Source: Bacteroidota bacterium
Lineage (GTDB): Bacteria > Bacteroidota > Bacteroidia > NS11-12g > UBA955
Assembly (NCBI GenBank): GCA_947460045.1
Contig: CANHGC010000125.1
Location: forward strand, 1-5,620
Reading direction: 5' to 3'
Length of the DNA: 5,620 bases
In this document: piece by piece, positions 1-5,620 of the stretch
Layout: the number at the start of each line of letters is the position of its first letter
Position numbering within the stretch: position 1 is the stretch's first letter
Notes under the pieces: generated by a model
Databases searched by the model: none
Told to the model about the DNA's origin: nothing
What the model saw: the letters and a program-made list of their open reading frames with translations, nothing else
Program-made: the position numbers and the translations under genes

Positions 1-24
1 CGCGTTTGGATGATCGATGGTTGA
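1..24 (+). CDS. Possible 3' tail of an upstream gene (partial)
   Basis: The first frame reads seven codons (RVWMIDG) and then TGA at 22-24. This would end an upstream gene 12 bases before the glycosyltransferase ATG, normal same-operon spacing, with a purine-rich AGAAAGAAAAG run between them. A second possibility is the third frame, which stays open from position 3 to a TAG at 63-65 (beginning RLDDRWLIERK) and would overlap the glycosyltransferase by 29 bases. I prefer the first because of its spacing, but the fragment is too short to decide or to assign a function. Confidence 0.3.
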   Translation, partial: RVWMIDG

Positions 25-36
25 TAGAAAGAAAAG

Positions 37-912
37 ATGAAAGTCGCCGGTTTTACAATAGCTAGAAATGTGGTTCAGGCCGATTATCCGTTAAAGGAGG
101 CCTTGTTATCGGTATTGCCCCTGTGCGATGAAATGGTGATTGCAGTTGGAAATTCTGTGGATGGAACCAAAGAGTATATCGAATCCATGAATGAACCCAA
201 AATCCAATTGTTTGATACGATTTGGGACGATAATAAGCGAGTGGGTGGAGCGGTATTGGCCGATGAAACCAATAAAGCTTTATCGAAAGTGCCAAAAGAT
301 GCGGATTGGTTGGTGTATATCCAAGCCGATGAATGTTTGCATGAGAAGTACTTGCCTGCGGTTAGGTCCGCCATGGAAAAGTATCTACACGATGATGAAG
401 TGGATGCCCTTCTTTTCGATTACCTGCATTTTTACGGGAACTATTCTATGGTAGGTGATTCTCGACGTTGGTATCGAAATGAAATCAGAATCATCAAGAA
501 CCATCGAGATATTGTGAGTTGGAAAGATGCGCAAGGCTTCAGAACTCGGGATGCCCAGAAGCTCAAGGTGGCGAAGGTGGATGCGTGTATTTACCATTAC
601 GGATGGGTGAAGCATCCCAAATTTCAACAACAGAAACAAGCTCAATTTCACCGTTTGTGGCACAGCGATGAATACATGAAAACCAAGGTGCTGGTTGCCA
701 ATGAATTTGACTACTCAAACATTGATTCATTGAAGCATTTTCATGGGACACATCCAGCCGTTATGCAAAATCGCATCGAATCTATGGATTGGCAGTTCGA
801 AATTGATCCAACGCGCAAGAACTTCGGAATGAAAGCCCGACTTTTGCATTGGATTGAAAAAACAGTGGGTTGGAGAGTGGGTGAGTATAAAAATTATAAA
901 TTGATTCGATGA
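37..912 (+). CDS. Family 2-like (GT-A fold) glycosyltransferase
   Basis: A 291-residue protein, probably a cytoplasmic enzyme that moves a sugar from a nucleotide-sugar donor to a cell-surface polysaccharide or lipid acceptor; donor and acceptor cannot be told. What is visible: an N-terminal strand-helix start (AGFTIARN, residues 4-11), a second strand with the NSVDGT turn (39-44) typical of nucleotide binding in this fold, and YIQADE (94-99) at the position of the DxD-type metal-binding motif of GT2-like enzymes. It is followed by an aromatic acceptor-side region (about 127-170, with RWYRNEIRIIK at 144-154) and a HYGWVKHP motif (187-194). No membrane helix or signal peptide is seen. The metal motif is QADE, not a classical DxD. 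The ATG at 37 follows the purine-rich tract AGAAAGAAAAG. The stop overlaps the next start (ATGA, 909-912), so the two are probably co-translated. GT-A family placement is fairly safe; a subfamily is not assigned. Confidence 0.8.
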   Translation: MKVAGFTIARNVVQADYPLKEALLSVLPLCDEMVIAVGNSVDGTKEYIESMNEPKIQLFDTIWDDNKRVGGAVLADETNKALSKVPKDADWLVYIQADECLHEKYLPAVRSAMEKYLHDDEVDALLFDYLHFYGNYSMVGDSRRWYRNEIRIIKNHRDIVSWKDAQGFRTRDAQKLKVAKVDACIYHYGWVKHPKFQQQKQAQFHRLWHSDEYMKTKVLVANEFDYSNIDSLKHFHGTHPAVMQNRIESMDWQFEIDPTRKNFGMKARLLHWIEKTVGWRVGEYKNYKLIR

Positions 913-2141
913 ACAACAAAAGAGTGGTGGTTATAGGTGCTGGTGCATCTGGATATTTCGCGGCAATTCGCACAAAAGAGTTGAGTCCAGAAACAGAGGT
1001 GGTGCTGTTAGAAAAAACGGGGAAAACCTTGGCCAAATTGCGAATCAGTGGGGGAGGACGATGCAATGTGACTCACCATTGTTTGAGTAACTCAGAATTG
1101 TTGAATTACTACCCTCGTGGCAGATCGTTTTTGAAAAAGACATTCAATCATTGGAATGTGAAAGACACGATCGATTGGTTTGAAAAAAATGGCGTAGAAT
1201 TAAAGACTGAAGCGGATGGAAGGATGTTTCCAATCACAGATTCGTCGGAGACCGTTGCTCAATTGTTGGAATGGAAAGCCAAGAAATTGGGTGTGCAGTT
1301 GATAACCAATTCTTCGGTGGTAACCATCGTGCCCATGCCCAAGGAGGGTTATTACCGTTGGCAGTTGAATTTCAACACGGGTGGCAGTGAAATGGCCACG
1401 GACGTGGTTTTGGCTGTGGGTGGCTTTACAAAAGAATCGCAATACAACATGATTTCTGTGTTGGGGATCGATATTGTTCCTCCAGTGCCTTCATTGTTTA
1501 CTTTCAATATTCCGGATGAAACATTGCATGCCATGCATGGTGTTTCTGTGCCAGATGCCAAAGTAAAGATGGTTGGGTTCCCGGAAACTTACAATGGTCC
1601 ACTGCTGGTTACCCATTGGGGCATAAGCGGTCCGGCTGTATTGAAAACAAGTGCCTGGGCTGCTCGTTGGATGAATGAAAAGGCCTACGTAACAACGGCG
1701 TTGGTTTCATGGTTGAACTTGAACGAAGAGCAAATGCGTGTGATGCTGAATGATACTTTGTTGGGAAATCCGAAAAAATTGATGTCGAACATCGTTATCG
1801 AGGGAATTCCTCGAAGACTGTGGGATTATATCATGAGTAGGGCTGAAACACCCATCACTAAAATGGCTGCGGATTTGAGCAAGTACGAGTTCAATAAGTT
1901 GATAGAGAATCTGTTGCGTATGCCATTTCAAACAGACGGTAGAACCATGTTCAAAGAAGAATTTGTAACTGCTGGTGGAATTGATTTGGCCCAAGTGAAT
2001 CCCAATACTATGGAAATGAAGGGCGTACCCGGGATTTATGCCACAGGTGAAGTATTGGATATTGATGGTGTTACTGGTGGCTTTAATTTTCAAGCAGCGT
2101 GGTCTACAGCCGCAGCAGTAGCCAAAGCCATCGCCAATTAA
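909..2141 (+). CDS. HI0933/YhiN-family FAD-dependent oxidoreductase (BaiN-like flavoprotein)
   Basis: A full-length 410-residue flavoprotein. The N-terminus carries a Rossmann FAD-binding site, VVVIGAGASG (residues 6-15), with an acidic residue E35 ending the second strand that should bind the adenosine ribose. The family signature LRISGGGRCNVT (44-55) is present. The middle insert domain shows THWGISGPAVLKTS (from about 235). The C-terminal FAD-closing region has TAGGIDLAQV (about 353-362) and GEVLDIDGVTGGFNFQAAWS (about 380-399). Known family members include E. coli YhiN and Clostridium BaiN. BaiN has been linked to reduction of bile-acid intermediates, but that role should not be transferred here. 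Most relatives are of unknown substrate, probably soluble NAD(P)H-dependent reductases. The start is the ATG inside the ATGA overlap with the glycosyltransferase; the upstream bases are AT-rich with no Shine-Dalgarno, as is usual in Bacteroidota. The TAA stop interlocks with the stop of the convergent response regulator. Confidence 0.9.
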   Translation: MNNKRVVVIGAGASGYFAAIRTKELSPETEVVLLEKTGKTLAKLRISGGGRCNVTHHCLSNSELLNYYPRGRSFLKKTFNHWNVKDTIDWFEKNGVELKTEADGRMFPITDSSETVAQLLEWKAKKLGVQLITNSSVVTIVPMPKEGYYRWQLNFNTGGSEMATDVVLAVGGFTKESQYNMISVLGIDIVPPVPSLFTFNIPDETLHAMHGVSVPDAKVKMVGFPETYNGPLLVTHWGISGPAVLKTSAWAARWMNEKAYVTTALVSWLNLNEEQMRVMLNDTLLGNPKKLMSNIVIEGIPRRLWDYIMSRAETPITKMAADLSKYEFNKLIENLLRMPFQTDGRTMFKEEFVTAGGIDLAQVNPNTMEMKGVPGIYATGEVLDIDGVTGGFNFQAAWSTAAAVAKAIAN

Positions 2142-2836
2142 TCTTTATCGTTGAATTTATACCCCAAACCGCGGTGACTTAAAAAATACTTCGGGTTTTT
2201 GATGTCTTCTTCGAAGTACTTCCTGAATGCCAAGATAAAATTGTCTATGGTTCGCGTGCTTGGGAATACCGTGTAACCCCAAACTGTTTTTAATATTTCT
2301 TCGCGGGTAACAACTTGATTCTTTTTCTCAATCAGCAAACGCAACAACTGCGCTTCTTTTTTCGTGAGTTTGAATTCTCCATTGATTCCCATCGCCTTGT
2401 AGCTATTGAAGTCAACAAAATTGCCGCCAAACGTGAACTCCATGAAATTGATGGTGGGGTCTTCTCGATGCGCACGCATCAATATTTTTTGAACACGAAG
2501 CAACAATTCCTCCAACTCAAATGGTTTGCTCATGTAATCATCGGCGCCCGATTTTAACCCATTGATGCGATCTTGGGCTGTGCTGCCGGCCGACAATATT
2601 AAGATGGGTACATTGTTGCTAGATAATCGGATGTGATGAGTGGCTGTTAAACCATCCATGCTGGGCATCATGATATCCATAATGATCAAATCGAAACTCT
2701 CTGTTTTCAACTTGTTGATCGCCACAGCACCATGCGGAGCCAAGGTGACTTTGTAGCCCTCGGATTCTAAATTGATTTTTAATAGTTCGGCGAGGTCTTG
2801 TTCATCCTCTACGACCAAAATTCGGTAGTTAATCAT
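2138..2836 (-). CDS. OmpR/PhoB-family two-component response regulator
   Basis: A 232-residue cytoplasmic DNA-binding regulator, at the normal length for the family. The receiver domain spans residues 1 to about 120: acidic pocket E10-D11, phosphoacceptor D54 in IIMDIMMPSMDG, switch residue S82 in LILSAGS, and K104-P105 in MSKPF. The winged-helix effector domain covers about 130-230, with LTKKEAQLLRLL, then VVTREEILKTVWGY, then the recognition segment STRTIDNFILAFRKYF and the wing SHRGLGYKF. Bacteroidota relatives often have VRLRKYF in the recognition helix, whereas here it is LAFRKYF, so DNA contacts may differ. Every phosphotransfer residue is intact. The ATG overlaps the kinase stop (ATGA on the minus strand), implying translational coupling and a cognate pair. 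The 3' end meets the flavoprotein gene in TTAA at 2138-2141. The target genes are unknown. Confidence 0.95.
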   Translation of the reverse strand: MINYRILVVEDEQDLAELLKINLESEGYKVTLAPHGAVAINKLKTESFDLIIMDIMMPSMDGLTATHHIRLSSNNVPILILSAGSTAQDRINGLKSGADDYMSKPFELEELLLRVQKILMRAHREDPTINFMEFTFGGNFVDFNSYKAMGINGEFKLTKKEAQLLRLLIEKKNQVVTREEILKTVWGYTVFPSTRTIDNFILAFRKYFEEDIKNPKYFLSHRGLGYKFNDKD

Positions 2837-4020
2837 TCCATTCTACAATCGTTAGCGTTAAAGACAATGTTGAAATTTGAGCCTTGAGGTGAGTTCGATG
2901 AAACTTCAATGCTGGCTTTGTGTAATTGTAAAATTTGTTTAACCAAATACAATCCCAATCCTGAGCCAGACCGACTTCTAGTTTTCTCATCGCCAATTCT
3001 ATAGAACTTCTCAAAAATGTGATTTCGCTCATGTACGGGTATACCCATTCCTTCATCAGAAACTGAAACTCCGTATACGCCATCCTTGATGAATGAATTC
3101 ACGTTAATATGAACGCAGTTTTCTTCACTATATTTTATCGCATTTGTAAATAAATTAATAAAAACGATTTTTAGCATCTGCTCATCACAAAAAATGAAAA
3201 AATCTACCGATTCTACTAAAGATTTTTTTAGCCTTTCGCCAATTGTGAATTGCCCATCATCGATGGCCTTTGTGATGATCGAATGGATGGAGATCCATTT
3301 TTCGTTTTTTGTGGGTATTCGATTCTCAAATTGAGTGGCCAATAAAACGCGCTCCATAAGTCCCGAAAGCCTGTCGATGTTCTGTTTCGAAATTTCTAAA
3401 ACACGGTCTTGATTCTCCTGATTTTTGTTGCGAATGACGGTTTGGATCGCCAGTTTGGCTGCGGCAATGGGTGTTTTTAACTCATGGGTTACCGCCATCA
3501 TGAAATTTGCCTTCTGTTGATTGAACTTCAAGATTTTTTCCAGGTAAAAATACATGAATGCAATGATAATCAATGTGATTAGGCCGGCCGCAATGCCTTC
3601 TCCCAACCAAGCATTTTGCTTTGAGTGTAGTTTTTTCTGAATTTGAAGTACGGTCTTCTTTTTGGGAGTAAATCCAATTTTGATTACATGTACATGGTTG
3701 TTTCGATGTGATTCATTCACCTGCACATCCATGTTGTAATAATTAGCATGACTAAATGCATTTTTAATTAAATAACTAAAATTAGTATCTTTGTAATAAT
3801 AAGTCAAAAAAGTTGAGGTAATTTCTGATGGTTTTTTGGTGTTTTTATTGATGAATTTTTCAATACAAAGTTCTTTTTGAATTTGTAGTGACCTCAATTG
3901 CAATTCTGATTCGGCTCTGTTATACTTCAACAGCGAGTATGTCCACCAACCCAACGCAGCGGTCATGTATAGAGCAATGAATATGGCGATACCCGACAGG
4001 ATCTTCTTTTGTTTGATCAT
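2833..4020 (-). CDS. Membrane sensor histidine kinase, partner of the adjacent OmpR-type regulator
   Basis: A 395-residue class I (HisKA/HATPase) kinase in the inner membrane. Membrane helix 1 is at about residues 7-31, a lysine-rich extracytoplasmic sensor at about 32-138, and helix 2 at about 142-160. No HAMP domain is evident: only a short linker (about 161-170) precedes the H-box AVTHELKTPI with phosphorylated H179. The ATPase domain shows the N-box INLFTNAIKYS (N289, N293), G1 box DEGMG (322-326), F-box FEKFYR (336-341) and G2 box GSGLGL (352-357). All catalytic motifs are intact. The sensor matches no domain I recognise, although its end, KQNAWLGEG (134-142), resembles a common Bacteroidota kinase layout. 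The DNA encoding the sensor (about 3700-3900) is visibly more AT-rich than the rest. The ATG at 4020-4018 is the first in frame and opens directly into the first hydrophobic segment. It is transcribed ahead of the regulator and overlaps it by four bases; the signal is unknown. Confidence 0.95.
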   Translation of the reverse strand: MIKQKKILSGIAIFIALYMTAALGWWTYSLLKYNRAESELQLRSLQIQKELCIEKFINKNTKKPSEITSTFLTYYYKDTNFSYLIKNAFSHANYYNMDVQVNESHRNNHVHVIKIGFTPKKKTVLQIQKKLHSKQNAWLGEGIAAGLITLIIIAFMYFYLEKILKFNQQKANFMMAVTHELKTPIAAAKLAIQTVIRNKNQENQDRVLEISKQNIDRLSGLMERVLLATQFENRIPTKNEKWISIHSIITKAIDDGQFTIGERLKKSLVESVDFFIFCDEQMLKIVFINLFTNAIKYSEENCVHINVNSFIKDGVYGVSVSDEGMGIPVHERNHIFEKFYRIGDEKTRSRSGSGLGLYLVKQILQLHKASIEVSSNSPQGSNFNIVFNANDCRME

Positions 4021-4108
4021 GGTTTAGAAAACTTGACTAAAAACATCGTAAAGGTCGCAATATTCCTCGGAACATAATAACTTGCCATAGAATTTGTCTG
4101 ACCCATAT
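4021..4108. promoter_or_regulatory. Divergent intergenic region, presumed promoters for the kinase operon and the GlcD-like gene
   Basis: These 88 bases separate the two divergent start codons and must hold the promoters of both units unless transcription enters from elsewhere. No clear match to the Bacteroidota promoter (TTG near -33 with TAnnTTTG near -7) is present. The nearest plus-strand candidate, TAGAATTTG at 4088-4096, has one extra spacer base and no correctly placed TTG. A TTGACT at 4033-4038 resembles a sigma-70 -35 box but lacks a good -10 partner. A small inverted repeat, TTTAG-9-CTAAA (4023-4041), sits just upstream of the kinase start and could be a regulator site or chance in AT-rich DNA. 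The role is inferred from position. Confidence 0.4.
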
Positions 4109-5500
4109 ATGAGCCCCGTTAACAGCCAATTGAAGAGGATTTCTGAAGAACTCACATCCATAGAATTTCTTTTTTCCTCCGATGAAACTCAGCCTTATGG
4201 TTCAGATTACACCGAAGATTTGTTTTTTCCCCCTGCGGCGGTTTGTTTCCCGAATAGTACTTTGGAAGTATCGCAAATTCTCACTCTGTGCAACTCGATG
4301 GATGTTCCCGTTTACACGAGGGGTGCAGGTACTGGGTTATCTGGCGCATGTTTGCCAGTAAAAGATGGCCTTGTATTGAGTACGAAAAAACTCAATCGTA
4401 TCATAGATATTGACACCCAAAACCTTACTGCAACCATTGAGTCGGGCGTGATCAATGCACACTTGAAAATGGCTGTGGAAGAGTTGGGTTTGTACTATCC
4501 GCCAGACCCTGCATCGCAAGGAAGCTGCAGTATTGGTGGTAACCTTGCCCATGGTGCCGGTGGTCCAAGGGCCGTTAAGTATGGCATTACTCGCGATTAT
4601 GTGCTCAACCTTGAGGTGGTGCTGCCCACGGGTGAAATCATTTGGACAGGGGCCAATACGTTGAAGAATTCTACAGGGTTTTCGTTAACACATTTGATGA
4701 TTGGTAGCGAAGGGATGCTGGGTGTAATCACCAAAGCGGTGCTCAAGCTCATTCCCAAGCCAACCCAAGAATTGTTGTTGGTAGCCTCATTCGAAAATCT
4801 AGAAGATTGTGCCAAGGCCGTAAACGCGGTCTTGTTGTCGAAATTTAAACCCTGCGCCATCGAATTGATGGAGAAATCAGGTGTGATCATTTCAATGCAT
4901 GCCACCCAAACCACGTTTCCAACCCACGATGCGGCAGAAGCATATCTGCTTTTTGCTTTTGATGGATTCGATGGGGATGATCTGTTTTTACAAGCCGAGG
5001 GCATCTATGAAATTTTGGAGTCGTTCAATGCCTTGGATATACTTCCGTCCCCAAATGCAGAAACGGCAGAACAATGGTGGAAAGTGCGACGTGCCATTGG
5101 GGAAACGGTAAAACAAGTATCGCCCTACAAAGAAGAAGATACCGTAGTGCCTCGGTCTGCCATGCCTCAATTATTAAAAAAGGTAAAATCCATTGGCGAT
5201 CAATATGGATTTCAGTCGGTTTGCTACGGACATGCAGGCGATGGAAATCTCCATGTCAACATTTTAAGAAATGATTTAAGCGATGATGCATGGAATCACC
5301 AAATTCCCTTGGCGATTGCGGAGATTTTTGAGTTTTGCAAATCCGTGGGTGGCACAATCAGTGGGGAACATGGTATAGGTTTGGTGCAGAAACAGTATTT
5401 GCCCATTGTCTTGGATCCCATTCATTTTCAATTGCTTAAAGGGATTAAAAGCACATTTGATCCCAAGAATATTTTGAATCCCGGTAAATGGTTGGATTGA
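4109..5500 (+). CDS. GlcD/D-lactate dehydrogenase-type FAD-linked 2-hydroxyacid dehydrogenase
   Basis: A 463-residue flavoprotein that should oxidise a 2-hydroxyacid (glycolate, D-lactate or D-2-hydroxyglutarate) to the 2-oxoacid and pass electrons to the respiratory chain. The N-terminal PCMH-type FAD-binding domain (about 30-210) shows RGAGTGLSGA (71-80) and DPASQGSCSIGGNLAHGAGG (133-152), then the IGSEGMLGVIT segment. The C-terminal FAD-oxidase domain (about 220-460) has GHAGDGNLHVN (374-384), with H375 and H382 as likely metal ligands, and SGEHGIG (418-424), with E420 and H421 in the active site. It ends in the usual FDPKNILNPGKW. The length fits a stand-alone GlcD-like subunit, without the fused iron-sulfur domain of larger relatives, and no glcE or glcF is in the window. 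The ATG at 4109 is preferred; an in-frame TTG at 4094 would add five residues, but neither start has a Shine-Dalgarno. The exact substrate cannot be fixed from sequence alone, so no symbol is given. Confidence 0.92.
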   Translation: MSPVNSQLKRISEELTSIEFLFSSDETQPYGSDYTEDLFFPPAAVCFPNSTLEVSQILTLCNSMDVPVYTRGAGTGLSGACLPVKDGLVLSTKKLNRIIDIDTQNLTATIESGVINAHLKMAVEELGLYYPPDPASQGSCSIGGNLAHGAGGPRAVKYGITRDYVLNLEVVLPTGEIIWTGANTLKNSTGFSLTHLMIGSEGMLGVITKAVLKLIPKPTQELLLVASFENLEDCAKAVNAVLLSKFKPCAIELMEKSGVIISMHATQTTFPTHDAAEAYLLFAFDGFDGDDLFLQAEGIYEILESFNALDILPSPNAETAEQWWKVRRAIGETVKQVSPYKEEDTVVPRSAMPQLLKKVKSIGDQYGFQSVCYGHAGDGNLHVNILRNDLSDDAWNHQIPLAIAEIFEFCKSVGGTISGEHGIGLVQKQYLPIVLDPIHFQLLKGIKSTFDPKNILNPGKWLD

Positions 5501-5548
5501 ACCCAAGGTTACAATCGAATTGCCCTAAATTAGAATGTTTCAAATCCC

Positions 5549-5620
5549 ATGTCTCTTTCCAATAAATTGGAAAAAGCCACCGGGCGGTCGGCAAACAGTA
5601 TTTTGGTCTTCGACCAAGTC
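5549..5620 (+). CDS. Start of an unrecognised ORF, truncated by the window end
   Basis: From the ATG at 5549 a frame stays open for 24 codons to the edge, beginning MSLSNKLEKATG and reading on to ILVFDQV. The residue mix (a short amphipathic start, then a hydrophobic strand) looks more protein-like than the overlapping frame from the ATG at 5535, which is rich in proline and tryptophan. It follows the hydroxyacid dehydrogenase by 48 bases on the same strand, so it may be co-transcribed. There is no clear ribosome site. A TAAATTAG at 5526-5533 is one base off the Bacteroidota -7 consensus, but no TTG lies at the right distance upstream. Too little is present to name a family. Confidence 0.45.
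   Translation, partial: MSLSNKLEKATGRSANSILVFDQV
5556..5573. repeat. Short near-perfect dyad, TTTCCAAT-AA-ATTGGAAA
   Basis: Two 8-base arms are exact reverse complements separated by AA. The two-base gap is too small for a stable RNA hairpin, so if it means anything it is more likely a protein-binding dyad in DNA. It falls over codons 3 to 9 of the truncated ORF that starts at 5549. An operator just inside a gene start, or coincidence, are both possible. Confidence 0.4.

Noticed and set aside
1707..2093. A 128-codon minus-strand ORF opposite the flavoprotein gene.
   Set aside because: It is antisense to clearly conserved flavoprotein sequence, has no recognisable motif, and looks like a shadow frame.
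2181..2218. On the minus strand, TACTTCG and CGAAGTA arms (18-base loop) followed directly by TTTTTT, resembling an intrinsic terminator.
   Set aside because: It lies inside the response regulator coding region, about 40 bases before its stop, so termination there would leave mRNA without a stop codon. The stem is only 7 pairs with a long loop, and both arms encode a Lys-Tyr-Phe or similar stretch, so coincidence is more likely.
2829..3083. Minus-strand ORF of 84 codons overlapping the kinase 3' end.
   Set aside because: It is in another frame of the kinase ATPase domain, whose G1, F and G2 motifs are intact in the true frame.
4094..4108. In-frame TTG at 4094 as the start of the GlcD-like protein.
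   Set aside because: It adds only five residues (MSDPY) with no ribosome site, and a standard ATG follows at 4109; family proteins begin at about this distance from the FAD domain.
4597..5004. A 135-codon minus-strand ORF opposite the GlcD-like gene.
   Set aside because: It is antisense to the conserved FAD-binding domain, with low-complexity Ser/Asn-rich content and no identifiable domain.
5526..5533. TAAATTAG as a Bacteroidota -7 promoter element for the ORF at 5549.
   Set aside because: It is one base off consensus, and no TTG lies 19-21 bases upstream; the leader would be only about ten bases.

Overview
The window looks like ordinary chromosome from a member of the Bacteroidota, most likely an aquatic or flavobacterial-type lineage. 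The evidence is moderate to low GC composition by eye, start codons without clear AGGAGG ribosome sites, and protein styles typical of the phylum. These include a response regulator with an STRTIDNFI-type recognition segment and a histidine kinase whose sensor ends in a KQNAWLGEG-like run just before the second membrane helix. No rRNA, tRNA, mobile element or CRISPR array was recognised. The genus cannot be named from the sequence.

Layout, left to right: (1) A few codons of an upstream reading frame, then a plus-strand pair: a GT-A-fold (family 2-like) glycosyltransferase (37-912) and a flavoprotein of the HI0933/YhiN family (909-2141), joined by an ATGA overlap. (2) A minus-strand two-component system, transcribed kinase first: membrane sensor histidine kinase (4020-2833) and OmpR/PhoB-type response regulator (2836-2138), also joined by an ATGA overlap. 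Its last stop codon interlocks with the flavoprotein stop in a shared TTAA, so the convergent genes have no spacer. (3) An 88-bp divergent intergenic region (4021-4108). (4) A plus-strand GlcD-type FAD-linked 2-hydroxyacid dehydrogenase (4109-5500). (5) The first 24 codons of an unrecognised ORF (5549 onward) that runs off the window; a short dyad lies inside its start.

How the parts work together: the kinase and regulator form a complete, apparently intact phosphorelay with all catalytic motifs visible. The signal it senses is unknown. Its only likely promoter region is shared with the divergent hydroxyacid dehydrogenase, so regulation of that gene is possible but is purely a positional inference. 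The glycosyltransferase and flavoprotein are probably co-translated, though no shared pathway is evident.

I did not find a convincing undescribed system. The items listed as findings are modest: compact gene junctions, an orphan sensor domain, and two small unexplained sequence structures.
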